A stretch of 64,000 nucleotides of DNA. It comes from Bovifimicola ammoniilytica. GTDB taxonomy: Bacteria > Bacillota > Clostridia > Lachnospirales > Lachnospiraceae. The position numbers were made by a program, and so were the translations under genes. The stretch covers positions 186,001-250,000 of the forward strand of contig NZ_JAOQJN010000002.1 in the NCBI RefSeq assembly GCF_025567085.1, given 5' to 3'. The notes under the pieces are model-generated. The model was not told the DNA's origin. It worked only from the letters and a program-made list of their open reading frames with translations, and made no database searches. Below, one piece after another: positions 32,646 through 41,588 of this stretch (position 1 is its first letter; the number at the start of each line of letters is the position of its first letter).

Positions 32646-34202
32646 GTGAATACACCTACAATAATAGCAATTAGTGTAGTTGCTACCTTGTGTATTGTTT
32701 TTCCAGCAGCTTGGTTTTTAGCAGTTGCCCATCGCAAGAAGTCATATGAAGCGAAAATTGGCAGTGCTGAAGAAAAATCAAGAGAGATAATAGATGAAGC
32801 TTTAAAGACAGCAGAAACTACTAAAAGAGAAGCAGTATTAGAAGCTAAGGAAGAGTCAATAAAGACTAAGAATGAGCTTGAAAAGGAAAGCAAAGAGCGC
32901 AGAGCTGAGATTCAACGTTATGAGAAACGTATACTTTCTAAGGAAGAAGCGTTAGACAAAAAAGCTGAACAGATGGAAAGAAAAGAGGGTTCTCTTGCAA
33001 AACGTGAAGAAGAATTGGCTAAGATGCGTGAAGATGTCGCTAAATTAAATGAACAGCGTGTACAGGAATTAGAAAGAATCTCTGGTTTAACCTCCGAACA
33101 AGCAAAAGAATATTTGTTAAAAACTGTTGAAGAAGAAGTGAAAATTGATACTGCTAAGATGGTTAAAGAACTTGAAAGCAGAGCAAAAGAAGAAGCAAGC
33201 AAAAAGGCAAAGGAATATGTTGTTACAGCTATTCAGAAGTGTGCAGCAGACCATGTTGCAGAAACAACAATATCCGTTGTTCAACTCCCTAACGATGAAA
33301 TGAAGGGCAGAATTATAGGTAGAGAGGGTAGAAATATCAGAACTCTTGAAACTATGACAGGCGTAGATTTAATTATTGATGATACTCCTGAAGCAGTTAT
33401 TCTTTCAGCATTTGATCCAATAAGACGTGAAGTTGCACGTATTGCTTTGGAGAAACTTATTGTTGATGGAAGAATTCACCCAGCTAGAATTGAGGAGATG
33501 GTTGAGAAAGCTCAAAAAGAAGTAGAAACAATGATGCGTGAAGAAGGCGAAGCCGCAACATTGGAAGTTGGTGTTCATGGTATTCATCCGGAATTAGTTA
33601 AATTATTAGGAAAGATGAAATTTAGAACAAGTTATGGACAAAATGCACTTAAACATTCAATCGAAGTTGCACAGTTATCTGGATTGTTAGCAGCAGAGAT
33701 TGGTGTAGATGTTAGAATGGCAAAGAGAGCTGGTTTATTACATGATATAGGTAAATCGGTTGACCATGAAATGGAAGGTTCACATATCCAGATTGGTGTT
33801 GACTTATGTAGAAAATATAAGGAATCTCCAGTTGTCATCAATGCAGTCGAAGCTCATCATGGTGATGTTGAGGCTGAATCATTGATTGCATGTATTGTTC
33901 AGGCAGCTGACACTATTTCAGCAGCTAGACCAGGTGCTAGAAGAGAGACATTAGAAACATATACCAACAGATTAAAACAATTAGAAGATATAACCAATTC
34001 CTTTAAAGGTGTTGAAAAATCTTTTGCAATTCAGGCAGGTAGAGAGATTCGAGTTATGGTTATCCCAGAACAGGTTAGCGATGCGGACATGATACTTTTA
34101 GCGAGAGATTTGTCTAAGCAAATCGAGCAGGAATTAGAGTATCCGGGCCAGATAAAAGTTAGTGTAATCAGAGAAAGCAGAGTAATTGATTACGCGAAAT
34201 AA
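32646..34202 (+). CDS. rny: Ribonuclease Y
   Basis: Membrane-anchored endoribonuclease that starts mRNA decay in Firmicutes. The 518 residues read in standard order: one N-terminal membrane helix (about 5-25), a long charged coiled-coil (about 35-200), a KH domain with GRIIGREGRNIRTLE near 219, and an HD domain with LLHDIGKSVDHE where H366-D367 are the catalytic metal ligands. The start is GTG with AAGGAGG 8 bases upstream. It has its own promoter and terminator. Confidence 0.97.
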   Translation: MNTPTIIAISVVATLCIVFPAAWFLAVAHRKKSYEAKIGSAEEKSREIIDEALKTAETTKREAVLEAKEESIKTKNELEKESKERRAEIQRYEKRILSKEEALDKKAEQMERKEGSLAKREEELAKMREDVAKLNEQRVQELERISGLTSEQAKEYLLKTVEEEVKIDTAKMVKELESRAKEEASKKAKEYVVTAIQKCAADHVAETTISVVQLPNDEMKGRIIGREGRNIRTLETMTGVDLIIDDTPEAVILSAFDPIRREVARIALEKLIVDGRIHPARIEEMVEKAQKEVETMMREEGEAATLEVGVHGIHPELVKLLGKMKFRTSYGQNALKHSIEVAQLSGLLAAEIGVDVRMAKRAGLLHDIGKSVDHEMEGSHIQIGVDLCRKYKESPVVINAVEAHHGDVEAESLIACIVQAADTISAARPGARRETLETYTNRLKQLEDITNSFKGVEKSFAIQAGREIRVMVIPEQVSDADMILLARDLSKQIEQELEYPGQIKVSVIRESRVIDYAK

Positions 34203-34216
34203 AGGATTATGATAAA

Positions 34217-34265
34217 AAAAGTCAGGTTTATATAATAATCAAATTATATGAATCTGGCTTTTTAA
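34217..34265 (+). terminator. Terminator of the RNase Y gene
   Basis: AAAAAGTCAGGTTTATATAA pairs with TTATATGAATCTGGCTTTTT, ending in a T-run. Confidence 0.85.
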
Positions 34266-34520
34266 TTATATAGAATTGGATTGTGGAATAAAATATCATA
34301 ACTGATATTCTTATATATATTAAAAATATATGTTGATATGTAATTTTGGTATATCATTTTTGTAGTTTTAATATATAAATATAATATGCTGCTCAGAAAC
34401 AATAAGTATTGCAAAATGCAGACTATTATATTAAAATAGTTTAGAGAATACAGATCGGGGCGAAAAAAGCAGAAATATATTTATTGATTTTGCCGGGCGT
34501 TCCCAAAATGGAGGATTAAA
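34266..34520. other. Leader region before the aminotransferase gene
   Basis: Mostly AT-rich, but 34453-34507 is markedly G-rich (CGGGGCGAAAAAAGCAG and TTTTGCCGGGCGTTCCC), with partial pairing between GGCGAAAA and TTTTGCC. It could be a small structured leader; I do not recognise a known riboswitch. No convincing -35/-10 pair was fixed. Confidence 0.3.
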
Positions 34521-35807
34521 ATGAAGTCGTATAGTGAATTAACTAGAGATGAATTATTAACAATTAAAGATGAACTTGAGAAAGAGTACAAAGAGGCTGC
34601 ATCTAAAGGGTTAAAGTTAGATATGTCAAGAGGTAAACCAGCAGCTAAACAGCTCGATTTATCAAGAGATATGTTAGATGTTGTAAACAGTTCTTCAGAT
34701 TTGAAATGTGAAGATGGCGTAGATGTAAGAAATTATGGTATCTTAGATGGTATATCAGAAGCTAAGAAGATAATGGCTGACATATTAGGTGTATCTTCAG
34801 ATAATGTTATAGTATTTGGTAATGCAAGTTTAAATATAATGTATGATATGGTATCACGTGCAATGCTTTTTGGAATTCTTGGCAGCACACCATGGAGTAA
34901 ATTGGATAAAGTTAAATTTTTATGTCCTGTACCGGGATATGACAGACATTTTGCAATTACAGAGTTATTTGGTGTAGAGATGATTAACATACCAATGAAA
35001 GCTGATGGCCCTGATATGGACTTAGTTGAAAAATATGTGAATAATGATGAAAGTGTTAAAGGTATATGGTGTGTTCCTAAATACTCTAATCCACAGGGTA
35101 TAACATATTCTGATGAAGTTGTTAAGAGATTTGCAGCACTTAAACCAGCAGCTAAAGATTTTAGAATTTTCTGGGATAATGCCTATGCAATTCATGATTT
35201 ATATGAAGACGATAAAGATGAATTATTAGAGATATTTGCAGAATGTAAAAAAAATGGCAATGAAGATATGGTATATGAATTCTGTTCTACATCAAAAGTT
35301 ACATTTGCAGGTGGTGGTATTTCAGCACTTGCTGCTTCAAAATCTAACATTGATGATGTTAAGAGAACAATGACAATACAGACAATTGGACATGATAAGG
35401 TTAATCAGTTAAGACATGCCAGATATTTTAAAGATATAAATGGTGTATATGACCATATGAAGAAGCATGCAGCAATCTTAAGACCAAAATTCGAAGCAGT
35501 AATTAATGAATTTGAAAAAGAATTATCAGGACTTGGAATAGCTTCATGGGTAAAACCAAAGGGCGGGTACTTCATTTCATTTGAGACAATGGAGGGATGT
35601 GCAAAAGCTGTTGTAGCTAAATGTAAAGAAGCAGGAGTTACACTTACAGGAGCAGGTGCAACATATCCATATAAGAAAGATCCTAATGATAGCAATATAA
35701 GAATTGCTCCATCATTGCCTACAGAAGAAGAATTAAAACAGGCAACAGAACTATTCATATTATGTGTTAAATTAGTAAGTGTTGATAAATTATTAGAAAC
35801 AGCATAA
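34521..35807 (+). CDS. PLP-dependent aminotransferase (MocR-like / class Ic aspartate aminotransferase type)
   Basis: A 428-residue fold-I aminotransferase of the group often annotated Aminotran_MocR, to which class Ic aspartate aminotransferases belong. Diagnostic sequences: LDMSRGKPAAKQLDLS near 33-48, VRNYGILDGISEAKKIMADI near 70, IWCVPKYSNPQG near 178 and FCSTSKVTFAGGGISALA near 255-272 with the Schiff-base lysine in TSKVTFAGGG. GGAGG lies upstream. It is followed by proC, so it might supply amino groups in glutamate/proline or aspartate metabolism; substrate is inferred from the class only. Confidence 0.85.
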   Translation: MKSYSELTRDELLTIKDELEKEYKEAASKGLKLDMSRGKPAAKQLDLSRDMLDVVNSSSDLKCEDGVDVRNYGILDGISEAKKIMADILGVSSDNVIVFGNASLNIMYDMVSRAMLFGILGSTPWSKLDKVKFLCPVPGYDRHFAITELFGVEMINIPMKADGPDMDLVEKYVNNDESVKGIWCVPKYSNPQGITYSDEVVKRFAALKPAAKDFRIFWDNAYAIHDLYEDDKDELLEIFAECKKNGNEDMVYEFCSTSKVTFAGGGISALAASKSNIDDVKRTMTIQTIGHDKVNQLRHARYFKDINGVYDHMKKHAAILRPKFEAVINEFEKELSGLGIASWVKPKGGYFISFETMEGCAKAVVAKCKEAGVTLTGAGATYPYKKDPNDSNIRIAPSLPTEEELKQATELFILCVKLVSVDKLLETA

Positions 35808-35829
35808 CAGGTGCGGAAAAGAGGAAGTC

Positions 35830-36624
35830 ATGAAAATAGGTTTTATTGGAATGGGTAACATGGGATATGCTATGTTAAAGGGAATATTACAGGTATTTCC
35901 TAAAAATGATATTATATTTACAGATGTAAATAAAGAACGTTGTATGACAGTAAGTGAGGAAACAGGTATAGAATATGCCGAGTCGAATGCTGAATGTGCA
36001 AATAAGGCAAAATATGTTATTTTAGCAATAAAACCCCAATACTACAATCAGGTGCTTAAGAATATCGAAAATGTTATAAGACCTGACCATGTTGTGATTT
36101 CTATTGCTCCTGGAATAACTATTGATACACTTAAGAATGCCCTGGGTTTTGATAAAAGAATTGTTCGTGCGATGCCAAACACACCTGCATTATTAGGTAA
36201 TGGAATGACAGGAATCTGCTATGATGATAGGTTATTTGACTTTAATGAAAGAGATGTTATCGGTAAAATATTCTCATCATTTGGAAGATATATAAAAGTA
36301 GAAGAACGTCAGATGAGCGCTGTTGTATGTGTGAGTGGAAGTTCACCTGCATATGTATATATGTTTATTGAAGCATTAGCTGATGGTGCTGTAAAATATG
36401 GTTTACCAAGAGATGTGGCTTATGAAATGGCTGCACAGGCTGTTATGGGTTCAGCTAAAATGGTATTAGAAACAAAAGAACATCCTGGTAAATTAAAAGA
36501 TCAAGTATGTTCACCTGGTGGAACAACAATTGCCGGGGTATCGGCACTTGAAGAATATGGCTTTAGAAATTCTATTATTAAAGCAACAGATGAGTGTTAT
36601 AAGAAGTCAGAGGGTATAAAATAA
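35830..36624 (+). CDS. proC: Pyrroline-5-carboxylate reductase
   Basis: Reduces pyrroline-5-carboxylate to proline with NAD(P)H. The 264-residue sequence has the Rossmann motif GMGNMGYAMLKG near 6-17, AIKPQY near 66, RAMPNTPALLGNGMTG near 116-131 and the C-terminal SPGGTTIAGVSALEEYGFR near 223-241. GGAAG precedes the ATG. It ends one base before the Nudix gene. No proA or proB is visible here. Confidence 0.96.
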   Translation: MKIGFIGMGNMGYAMLKGILQVFPKNDIIFTDVNKERCMTVSEETGIEYAESNAECANKAKYVILAIKPQYYNQVLKNIENVIRPDHVVISIAPGITIDTLKNALGFDKRIVRAMPNTPALLGNGMTGICYDDRLFDFNERDVIGKIFSSFGRYIKVEERQMSAVVCVSGSSPAYVYMFIEALADGAVKYGLPRDVAYEMAAQAVMGSAKMVLETKEHPGKLKDQVCSPGGTTIAGVSALEEYGFRNSIIKATDECYKKSEGIK

Positions 36625-36625
36625 T

Positions 36626-37159
36626 ATGGAAAAGTATAACAGAGTCAAAAGGGAACTTGTGCATAAAGGTACAATTATAAATATGTACAAGGATTATATA
36701 GAAGTTCCTAATGGAAATCATGTAGAATGGGACTTTATAGGACATAATGGTGCGGCGGCTGTTATTCCGATAACTGACGATGGCAAGATTCTTCTTGTTA
36801 AGCAATGGAGAAATGCATTAGACAGATTTACAATTGAATTGCCGGCAGGAGGACTTGAAAATATAGATGAGCCAATGATAGAATGCGCGGCAAGAGAATT
36901 AGAAGAAGAAACAGGCTATAAATCAGATGATTTAGAGTTTTTGTTATCTCTTAGGACAACAGTTGCGTTTTGCAATGAACGAATAGATGTGTTTGTTGCA
37001 AGAAATCTTATAAAAACTCATCAGCATTTAGATGAAGATGAGAATATAGAGATACAGGAATATGGTATAGACGAACTGCTTAAGATGATTAGAAAAGGTA
37101 AAATGCAGGACTCAAAAACTGTATCAGCAATATTAGCATATAAGATTTTCTACTTATAA
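36626..37159 (+). CDS. Nudix hydrolase (ADP-ribose pyrophosphatase type)
   Basis: Hydrolyses ADP-ribose or related nucleoside diphosphate sugars. The 177 residues contain a full Nudix box, GGLENIDEPMIECAARELEEETGY (about residues 73-96, given in two pieces: GGLENIDEPMIE and AARELEEETGY), with the catalytic REXXEE. The preceding KILLVKQWRNALDRFTIELPAG is characteristic of the ADP-ribose subgroup. It overlaps none and lies just after proC. A Nudix gene next to spoIIM and xerD is a conserved Firmicute order. Confidence 0.92.
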   Translation: MEKYNRVKRELVHKGTIINMYKDYIEVPNGNHVEWDFIGHNGAAAVIPITDDGKILLVKQWRNALDRFTIELPAGGLENIDEPMIECAARELEEETGYKSDDLEFLLSLRTTVAFCNERIDVFVARNLIKTHQHLDEDENIEIQEYGIDELLKMIRKGKMQDSKTVSAILAYKIFYL

Positions 37160-37357
37160 TTTATAACTAGTAAAGTATATTTGTTTTTGAATTTAAGATG
37201 ATATATAATTTCGAATCTGAAATATGTATATTTAAGATAGTAATAAGATATACAGAATATGTATTGAAAATAGTAATATATTAAATATAGAAAAGCATAT
37301 ATTCATTTAGGAACTTATCCAAAATTTTAATGTTTTGAGAAAGAGGGTAAATGAGAT

Positions 37358-37903
37358 ATGCTTTTTTCTTATAGAAAAACACATATATTTTTACTAATGA
37401 GTATGTTATTGGGCGTGATATGTGGAACAGTTTTATTCAATCGTCTTGATGATATTAATAGAAATAATCTAGTTATTTATTATAATTATATTGTAGGCAG
37501 AATGAATTTCAGAAAAATATGTGAGACAGATTATTTTGTCTATGTATTATTAAATAGGACAAAGGAAATTATCTTTCTGATAGTTCTAGGACTCACAAGC
37601 TACAGAGTATTGTTTCATTCGGCTTTTTTATGGTATTTCGGGATGAAAAACAGTATTTTAATAGGATTGTTTACTGTAGCAAAAGGAAGTACCGGTGTGT
37701 TGTGGTATCTACTGTTTACGCAGCCACATATGATTCTATACATAATTATAATATGGTATCTGATTACGAAAATGGATTTTGAAGATTTTAGCCAGAGAAA
37801 ACAGACAGGGATTAAAGAAATATTTAAGCTGATTTTTGCTATAATTCTACTGAGTTTAACGGAATGTTTTATGAATATTTTCATAATGTCAAAATTCATT
37901 TGA
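37358..37903 (+). CDS. spoIIM: Stage II sporulation protein M-like membrane protein
   Basis: A 181-residue membrane protein with about five membrane segments (about 10-30, 69-87, 95-118, 122-138, 155-178). SpoIIM, with SpoIID and SpoIIP, drives membrane migration during engulfment. The location between a Nudix gene and xerD fits the B. subtilis-like spoIIM neighbourhood. Similarity is by topology and pattern (FGMKNSILIGLFTVAKG), with short identity. GAGGG lies 8-15 bases before the ATG; an overlapping ATGAGATATG makes the start slightly uncertain. Whether the organism sporulates cannot be judged from one gene. Confidence 0.75.
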   Translation: MLFSYRKTHIFLLMSMLLGVICGTVLFNRLDDINRNNLVIYYNYIVGRMNFRKICETDYFVYVLLNRTKEIIFLIVLGLTSYRVLFHSAFLWYFGMKNSILIGLFTVAKGSTGVLWYLLFTQPHMILYIIIIWYLITKMDFEDFSQRKQTGIKEIFKLIFAIILLSLTECFMNIFIMSKFI

Positions 37904-37981
37904 TTTTATCGAAGAAAGACTATATAATATCTTATATATGGGTATTTTAGAAAAAAACTATAGATGCAAAGGGTGGATACT

Positions 37982-38872
37982 ATGGAAGAGACGATTGAGC
38001 TCTTTATATCTTTTATAAGAGATATAAAGCAGGTATCTGAGAATACATCAATTTCCTATAAAAGGGATTTGATAAAGATGAGTCAGTATTTTAAAAAGCA
38101 GGGATACTATTCTCCAGAGAAGATTACAGCGACAAGCATTAATACATACATATTGTGGTTAGAAAAGAATGGTTGTGCATCAACTACGATTTCAAGATAT
38201 ATTGCTTCGATGAAGGCATATTTCCATTATATGTTACAGATTGGCAAAATCGATAGTGATCCAACATTGTTACTTAGAGGTCCTATAAACGTGAAAAAGA
38301 CCCCGAATGTATTAAGCGTAGAGGAAGTTGACAGATTGCTGAAGCAGCCATCAGACAAGAATAATAAAGGCATAAGAGATAAAGCTATGCTTGAGTTATT
38401 ATATGCAACAGGAATAAGAGTATCAGAACTTATTGGATTACGTTTAGAAGATGTTAATATGCAATTAGGATATATAGTATGTCATGGACGTGATAATAAT
38501 AAAGAAAGAGTTGTGCCTTTTGGATTATCTGCTAAAAATGCTATAACGAAATATATTGAAACTGCAAGAAAAGTTTTAATTAAGGGAAAGGAAAGCGATA
38601 TTCTGTTTGTAAATTGTTCAGGTGGAGCTATGAGCAGACAGGGTTTTTGGAAGATTGTTAAATTATATGGTGAGATGGCAGGAATAGATGAAACTATTAC
38701 ACCACATACACTCAGACATTCATTTGCACTTCATCTTGTAGAAAATGGTGCAAATCTTCAAGCGGTACAGGAGATGCTTGGACATTCAGTAGTAGCTACC
38801 ACACAGATGTATGTTAATATGAAAGGTTCTAAGTTAAGAGATGAGTATTCTAAGAATCATCCAAGAAAATAG
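37982..38872 (+). CDS. xerD: Tyrosine recombinase XerD
   Basis: Site-specific recombinase that resolves chromosome dimers at dif with XerC/CodV. 296 residues: SAM-like N-terminal core-binding domain (about 1-95), catalytic domain with Arg in LLYATGIRVSELIGL near 142, HTLRHSFALHLVENG near 235 (H-x-x-R), LGHSVVATTQMYVNM near 262 with the nucleophile tyrosine. The start at 37982 follows GGTGG by 6 bases; an ATG 18 bases earlier has no ribosome site. No dif-like site was looked for in detail. The position after spoIIM and before deoB matches the B. subtilis ripX order. Confidence 0.92.
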   Translation: MEETIELFISFIRDIKQVSENTSISYKRDLIKMSQYFKKQGYYSPEKITATSINTYILWLEKNGCASTTISRYIASMKAYFHYMLQIGKIDSDPTLLLRGPINVKKTPNVLSVEEVDRLLKQPSDKNNKGIRDKAMLELLYATGIRVSELIGLRLEDVNMQLGYIVCHGRDNNKERVVPFGLSAKNAITKYIETARKVLIKGKESDILFVNCSGGAMSRQGFWKIVKLYGEMAGIDETITPHTLRHSFALHLVENGANLQAVQEMLGHSVVATTQMYVNMKGSKLRDEYSKNHPRK

Positions 38873-38982
38873 AAAATGACAATGATAGAATCAAATGAAA
38901 TTAGCAATAAAAATGAAATATAAAATATAAGGAAAAATATAGAAAAAATATAAAGAAAATAAGAAATTAATATTAAGATAAT

Positions 38983-39035
38983 AAAATACTGTGTCAGGAG
39001 ATATAATCAATATCTCGTGACACAGTATTTTGTAT
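38983..39035. terminator. Terminator after xerD, facing aroF
   Basis: AAAATACTGTGTCAGGAGAT pairs with ATCTCGTGACACAGTATTTT; a T-run exists on both strands, so it may serve xerD and the convergent aroF. Confidence 0.85.
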
Positions 39036-39166
39036 TAAATGTATAGAAAATACAAAAAATCCCTATACAATCTGATATTCATTTAATAATTAAAACATAA
39101 ATGTGTTAAGCATTATACTATGCAGGCAAAATGAGCCTTTTTGACATTTTACCCCCTGGCATTATG

Positions 39167-40195
39167 TTATAATAAATCAGCAATATCAAGAATTAATGAT
39201 TCTGTCTGCTCCCATCCGATACAAGGATCTGTAATTGATTTACCATAAATATGTTCTCCTACTTTCTGGGAACCTGGCTCTATGTAACTTTCAATCATTA
39301 AACCTTTAACAAAATTATTAATATCTGAAGAATGTCTCATGCTATGAAGAACTTCTTTTGATATTCTAATCTGTTCGATATATTGTTTAGCTGAATTAGA
39401 ATGATTGCAGTCAACGATAACAGCAGGGTTTTTGAGGTCTAATTCACTGTACATATTGTGGAGACGAATTAAATCTTCATAGTGGTAGTTAGGGATGCAC
39501 TGACCGTGTTTATTAACAGCACCACGTAAGATTGTATGTGTTAGTTCGTTGCCAGTTGTCTTTACTTCATACCCTCTGTAGATAAATGTATGTCCTGACT
39601 GTGCTGCTATAACTGAGTTAAGCATAACTGATAAGTCGCCGCTTGTTGGATTCTTCATGCCTGCTGGAATGTCCATTCCACTTACTGTTAATCTATGCTG
39701 CTGGTCTTCTACTGAACGGGCACCAATTGCAACATAAGATAAAATATCTGAGAAATATCTGTAATTCTCTGGATAAAGCATTTCGTCAGCAGCAGTAAGT
39801 CCTGTTTCATTAATAATTCTTATGTGCATTCTTCTGATTGCCATAAGACCTGCTACAAGGTCTGGTTTCTTCTCTGGATCTGGCTGGTGTAACATACCTT
39901 TGTAGCCCATACCTGTTGTACGAGGCTTGTTCGTATAGATTCTTGGAATAATTAAAATCTTATCTTTAACTTTTTCCTGAACCTTAGCTAATCTTGAAAC
40001 ATAATCAGCAACCGCATCTTCATTATCTGCAGAACAAGGTCCTATTACTAATAAAAACTTATCAGATTCACCTGTAAATACTTTTTTAATCATGTCATCT
40101 CTGTCTGCTTTTAATTTTACAAGGTTTTCTGGTAATGGAAATTCTTCTTTAATTTCAGCAGGAGTTGGCATTTTCTTTAAAAAATCGAAACTCAT
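39167..40195 (-). CDS. aroF: 3-deoxy-7-phosphoheptulonate (DAHP) synthase, class I
   Basis: Condenses phosphoenolpyruvate and erythrose-4-phosphate, the first step of aromatic synthesis. The 342-residue sequence is AroF/G/H-like: VIGPCSADNEDAVADYVSRL near 49-68, YTNKPRTTGMGYKGMLHQPD near 87-106, GARSVEDQQHRL near 154, and DCNHSNSAKQ near 258. This class is normally feedback-inhibited by an aromatic amino acid through its N-terminal extension. AGGAGG lies 10 bases before the ATG on the minus strand. It is monocistronic and interrupts the otherwise plus-strand xerD-deoB order. Confidence 0.95.
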   Translation of the reverse strand: MSFDFLKKMPTPAEIKEEFPLPENLVKLKADRDDMIKKVFTGESDKFLLVIGPCSADNEDAVADYVSRLAKVQEKVKDKILIIPRIYTNKPRTTGMGYKGMLHQPDPEKKPDLVAGLMAIRRMHIRIINETGLTAADEMLYPENYRYFSDILSYVAIGARSVEDQQHRLTVSGMDIPAGMKNPTSGDLSVMLNSVIAAQSGHTFIYRGYEVKTTGNELTHTILRGAVNKHGQCIPNYHYEDLIRLHNMYSELDLKNPAVIVDCNHSNSAKQYIEQIRISKEVLHSMRHSSDINNFVKGLMIESYIEPGSQKVGEHIYGKSITDPCIGWEQTESLILDIADLL

Positions 40196-40381
40196 TATGT
40201 TGTCCTCCTTAATCTGTATATAAACTTTTAGATGATATTATAATATATATGTGTCAAAAAAACAAGCAACTAATAATGATTTAATCCATCCTGACAAATG
40301 TTTGCAACTGGAAAAAAGTAAGAAAATATGATATTATTATAAATATTAAGAAGGTTGTAAAAAGTAAGAATGGAGGTCAGT

Positions 40382-41563
40382 GTGAAAGATATGCAGATTA
40401 AAAGAGTTATTTGGATTGTACTTGACAGTGTTGGAATGGGTGAGTTGCCTGATGCAGATAAGTTCGATGATGTTGGAACAAATACAATAGGTCATGTATC
40501 AGAGAAACATAATGGATTAAAAGTGCCTAATATGGTAAAAATAGGATTAGGTAATATTAATGGAATTGTTGGTATTGATAAATGTGATAATCCGATTGGA
40601 TGTTATGGTAAGATGGCTGAGATGTCAAATGGTAAGGACACTACAGTGGGCCATTGGGAAATGGTAGGAATATATTCGTCTAAGAAATTTCCAACATATA
40701 TGGATGGCTTTCCTGAAAATATTATTGACGAATTTATAAAGGAAACCGGTGTTCCAGGAGTTCTCGGCAATAAGGTAGCGTCAGGTACAGAGATAATAAA
40801 AGAATTAGGAGAAGAGCATATAGCTACTAAGAAACCGATTATATATACATCCGCAGACAGCGTATTTCAGATTGCATGTCATGAAAGCATATATTCACCG
40901 GAAGAATTATATAAAATGTGCAGGATAGCAAGAAGTATATTAAAAGGAAATGATGAAGTGGCAAGGGTAATAGCAAGACCATTTGAAGGAGAGAAACCAT
41001 TTACAAGAACAGCAAACAGAAGAGATTTTTCTAAATTACCTGATAGAAATAACCTGCTTGTCAAAATGAAAGAAAAAGGAATGAATGTTGCGGCAGTTGG
41101 AAAGATCGAGGATATATTTGCAAAAGAGGGTATTACTGATGCGATTCATACTAAAGATAATATGGACGGAATGGATAAAACCCTGGATTATATGGATACA
41201 ATAGATAGTGGACTGATATTTACTAATCTTGTTGAATTTGACTCGAAATGGGGACATAGAAATGATTATGAAGGATATGCAATTGGATTAGAACAGTTTG
41301 ATGAAAGACTGACAGACGTAATGGATAAAATAAAAGAAGATGATATACTGATTATTAATGCTGACCATGGCTGTGACCCTACGACTAAGGGAACAGACCA
41401 TACAAGGGAATATGTTCCGTTGTTAGTATATGGTAAATCATTAAAGAAAAATGTTAATCTTGGAATAAGAAGTACATTTGCAGACGTCGGACAGACAATT
41501 GCACAGATAATGAATGTTGATAAATTAAGCATTGGAGAGAGCTTTTTGGAAGATATTATTTAA
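40382..41563 (+). CDS. deoB: Phosphopentomutase
   Basis: Interconverts ribose- or deoxyribose-1-phosphate and the 5-phosphates in nucleoside salvage; a Mn-dependent alkaline-phosphatase-fold enzyme. Conserved blocks: IWIVLDSVGMGELPDA near 8, GKDTTVGHWEMVG near 86-98 (phosphorylated Thr), SADSVFQIACHE near 157, and NADHGCDPTTKGTDHTREYVP near 320 (split NADHGCDPTTK, TDHTREYVP). The start is GTG at 40382; an ATG at 40370 overlaps the GGAGG site. The pdp gene follows 25 bases after the stop. Confidence 0.95.
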   Translation: MKDMQIKRVIWIVLDSVGMGELPDADKFDDVGTNTIGHVSEKHNGLKVPNMVKIGLGNINGIVGIDKCDNPIGCYGKMAEMSNGKDTTVGHWEMVGIYSSKKFPTYMDGFPENIIDEFIKETGVPGVLGNKVASGTEIIKELGEEHIATKKPIIYTSADSVFQIACHESIYSPEELYKMCRIARSILKGNDEVARVIARPFEGEKPFTRTANRRDFSKLPDRNNLLVKMKEKGMNVAAVGKIEDIFAKEGITDAIHTKDNMDGMDKTLDYMDTIDSGLIFTNLVEFDSKWGHRNDYEGYAIGLEQFDERLTDVMDKIKEDDILIINADHGCDPTTKGTDHTREYVPLLVYGKSLKKNVNLGIRSTFADVGQTIAQIMNVDKLSIGESFLEDII

Positions 41564-41588
41564 CAAATGCTCAGAAACGAGGATTACT

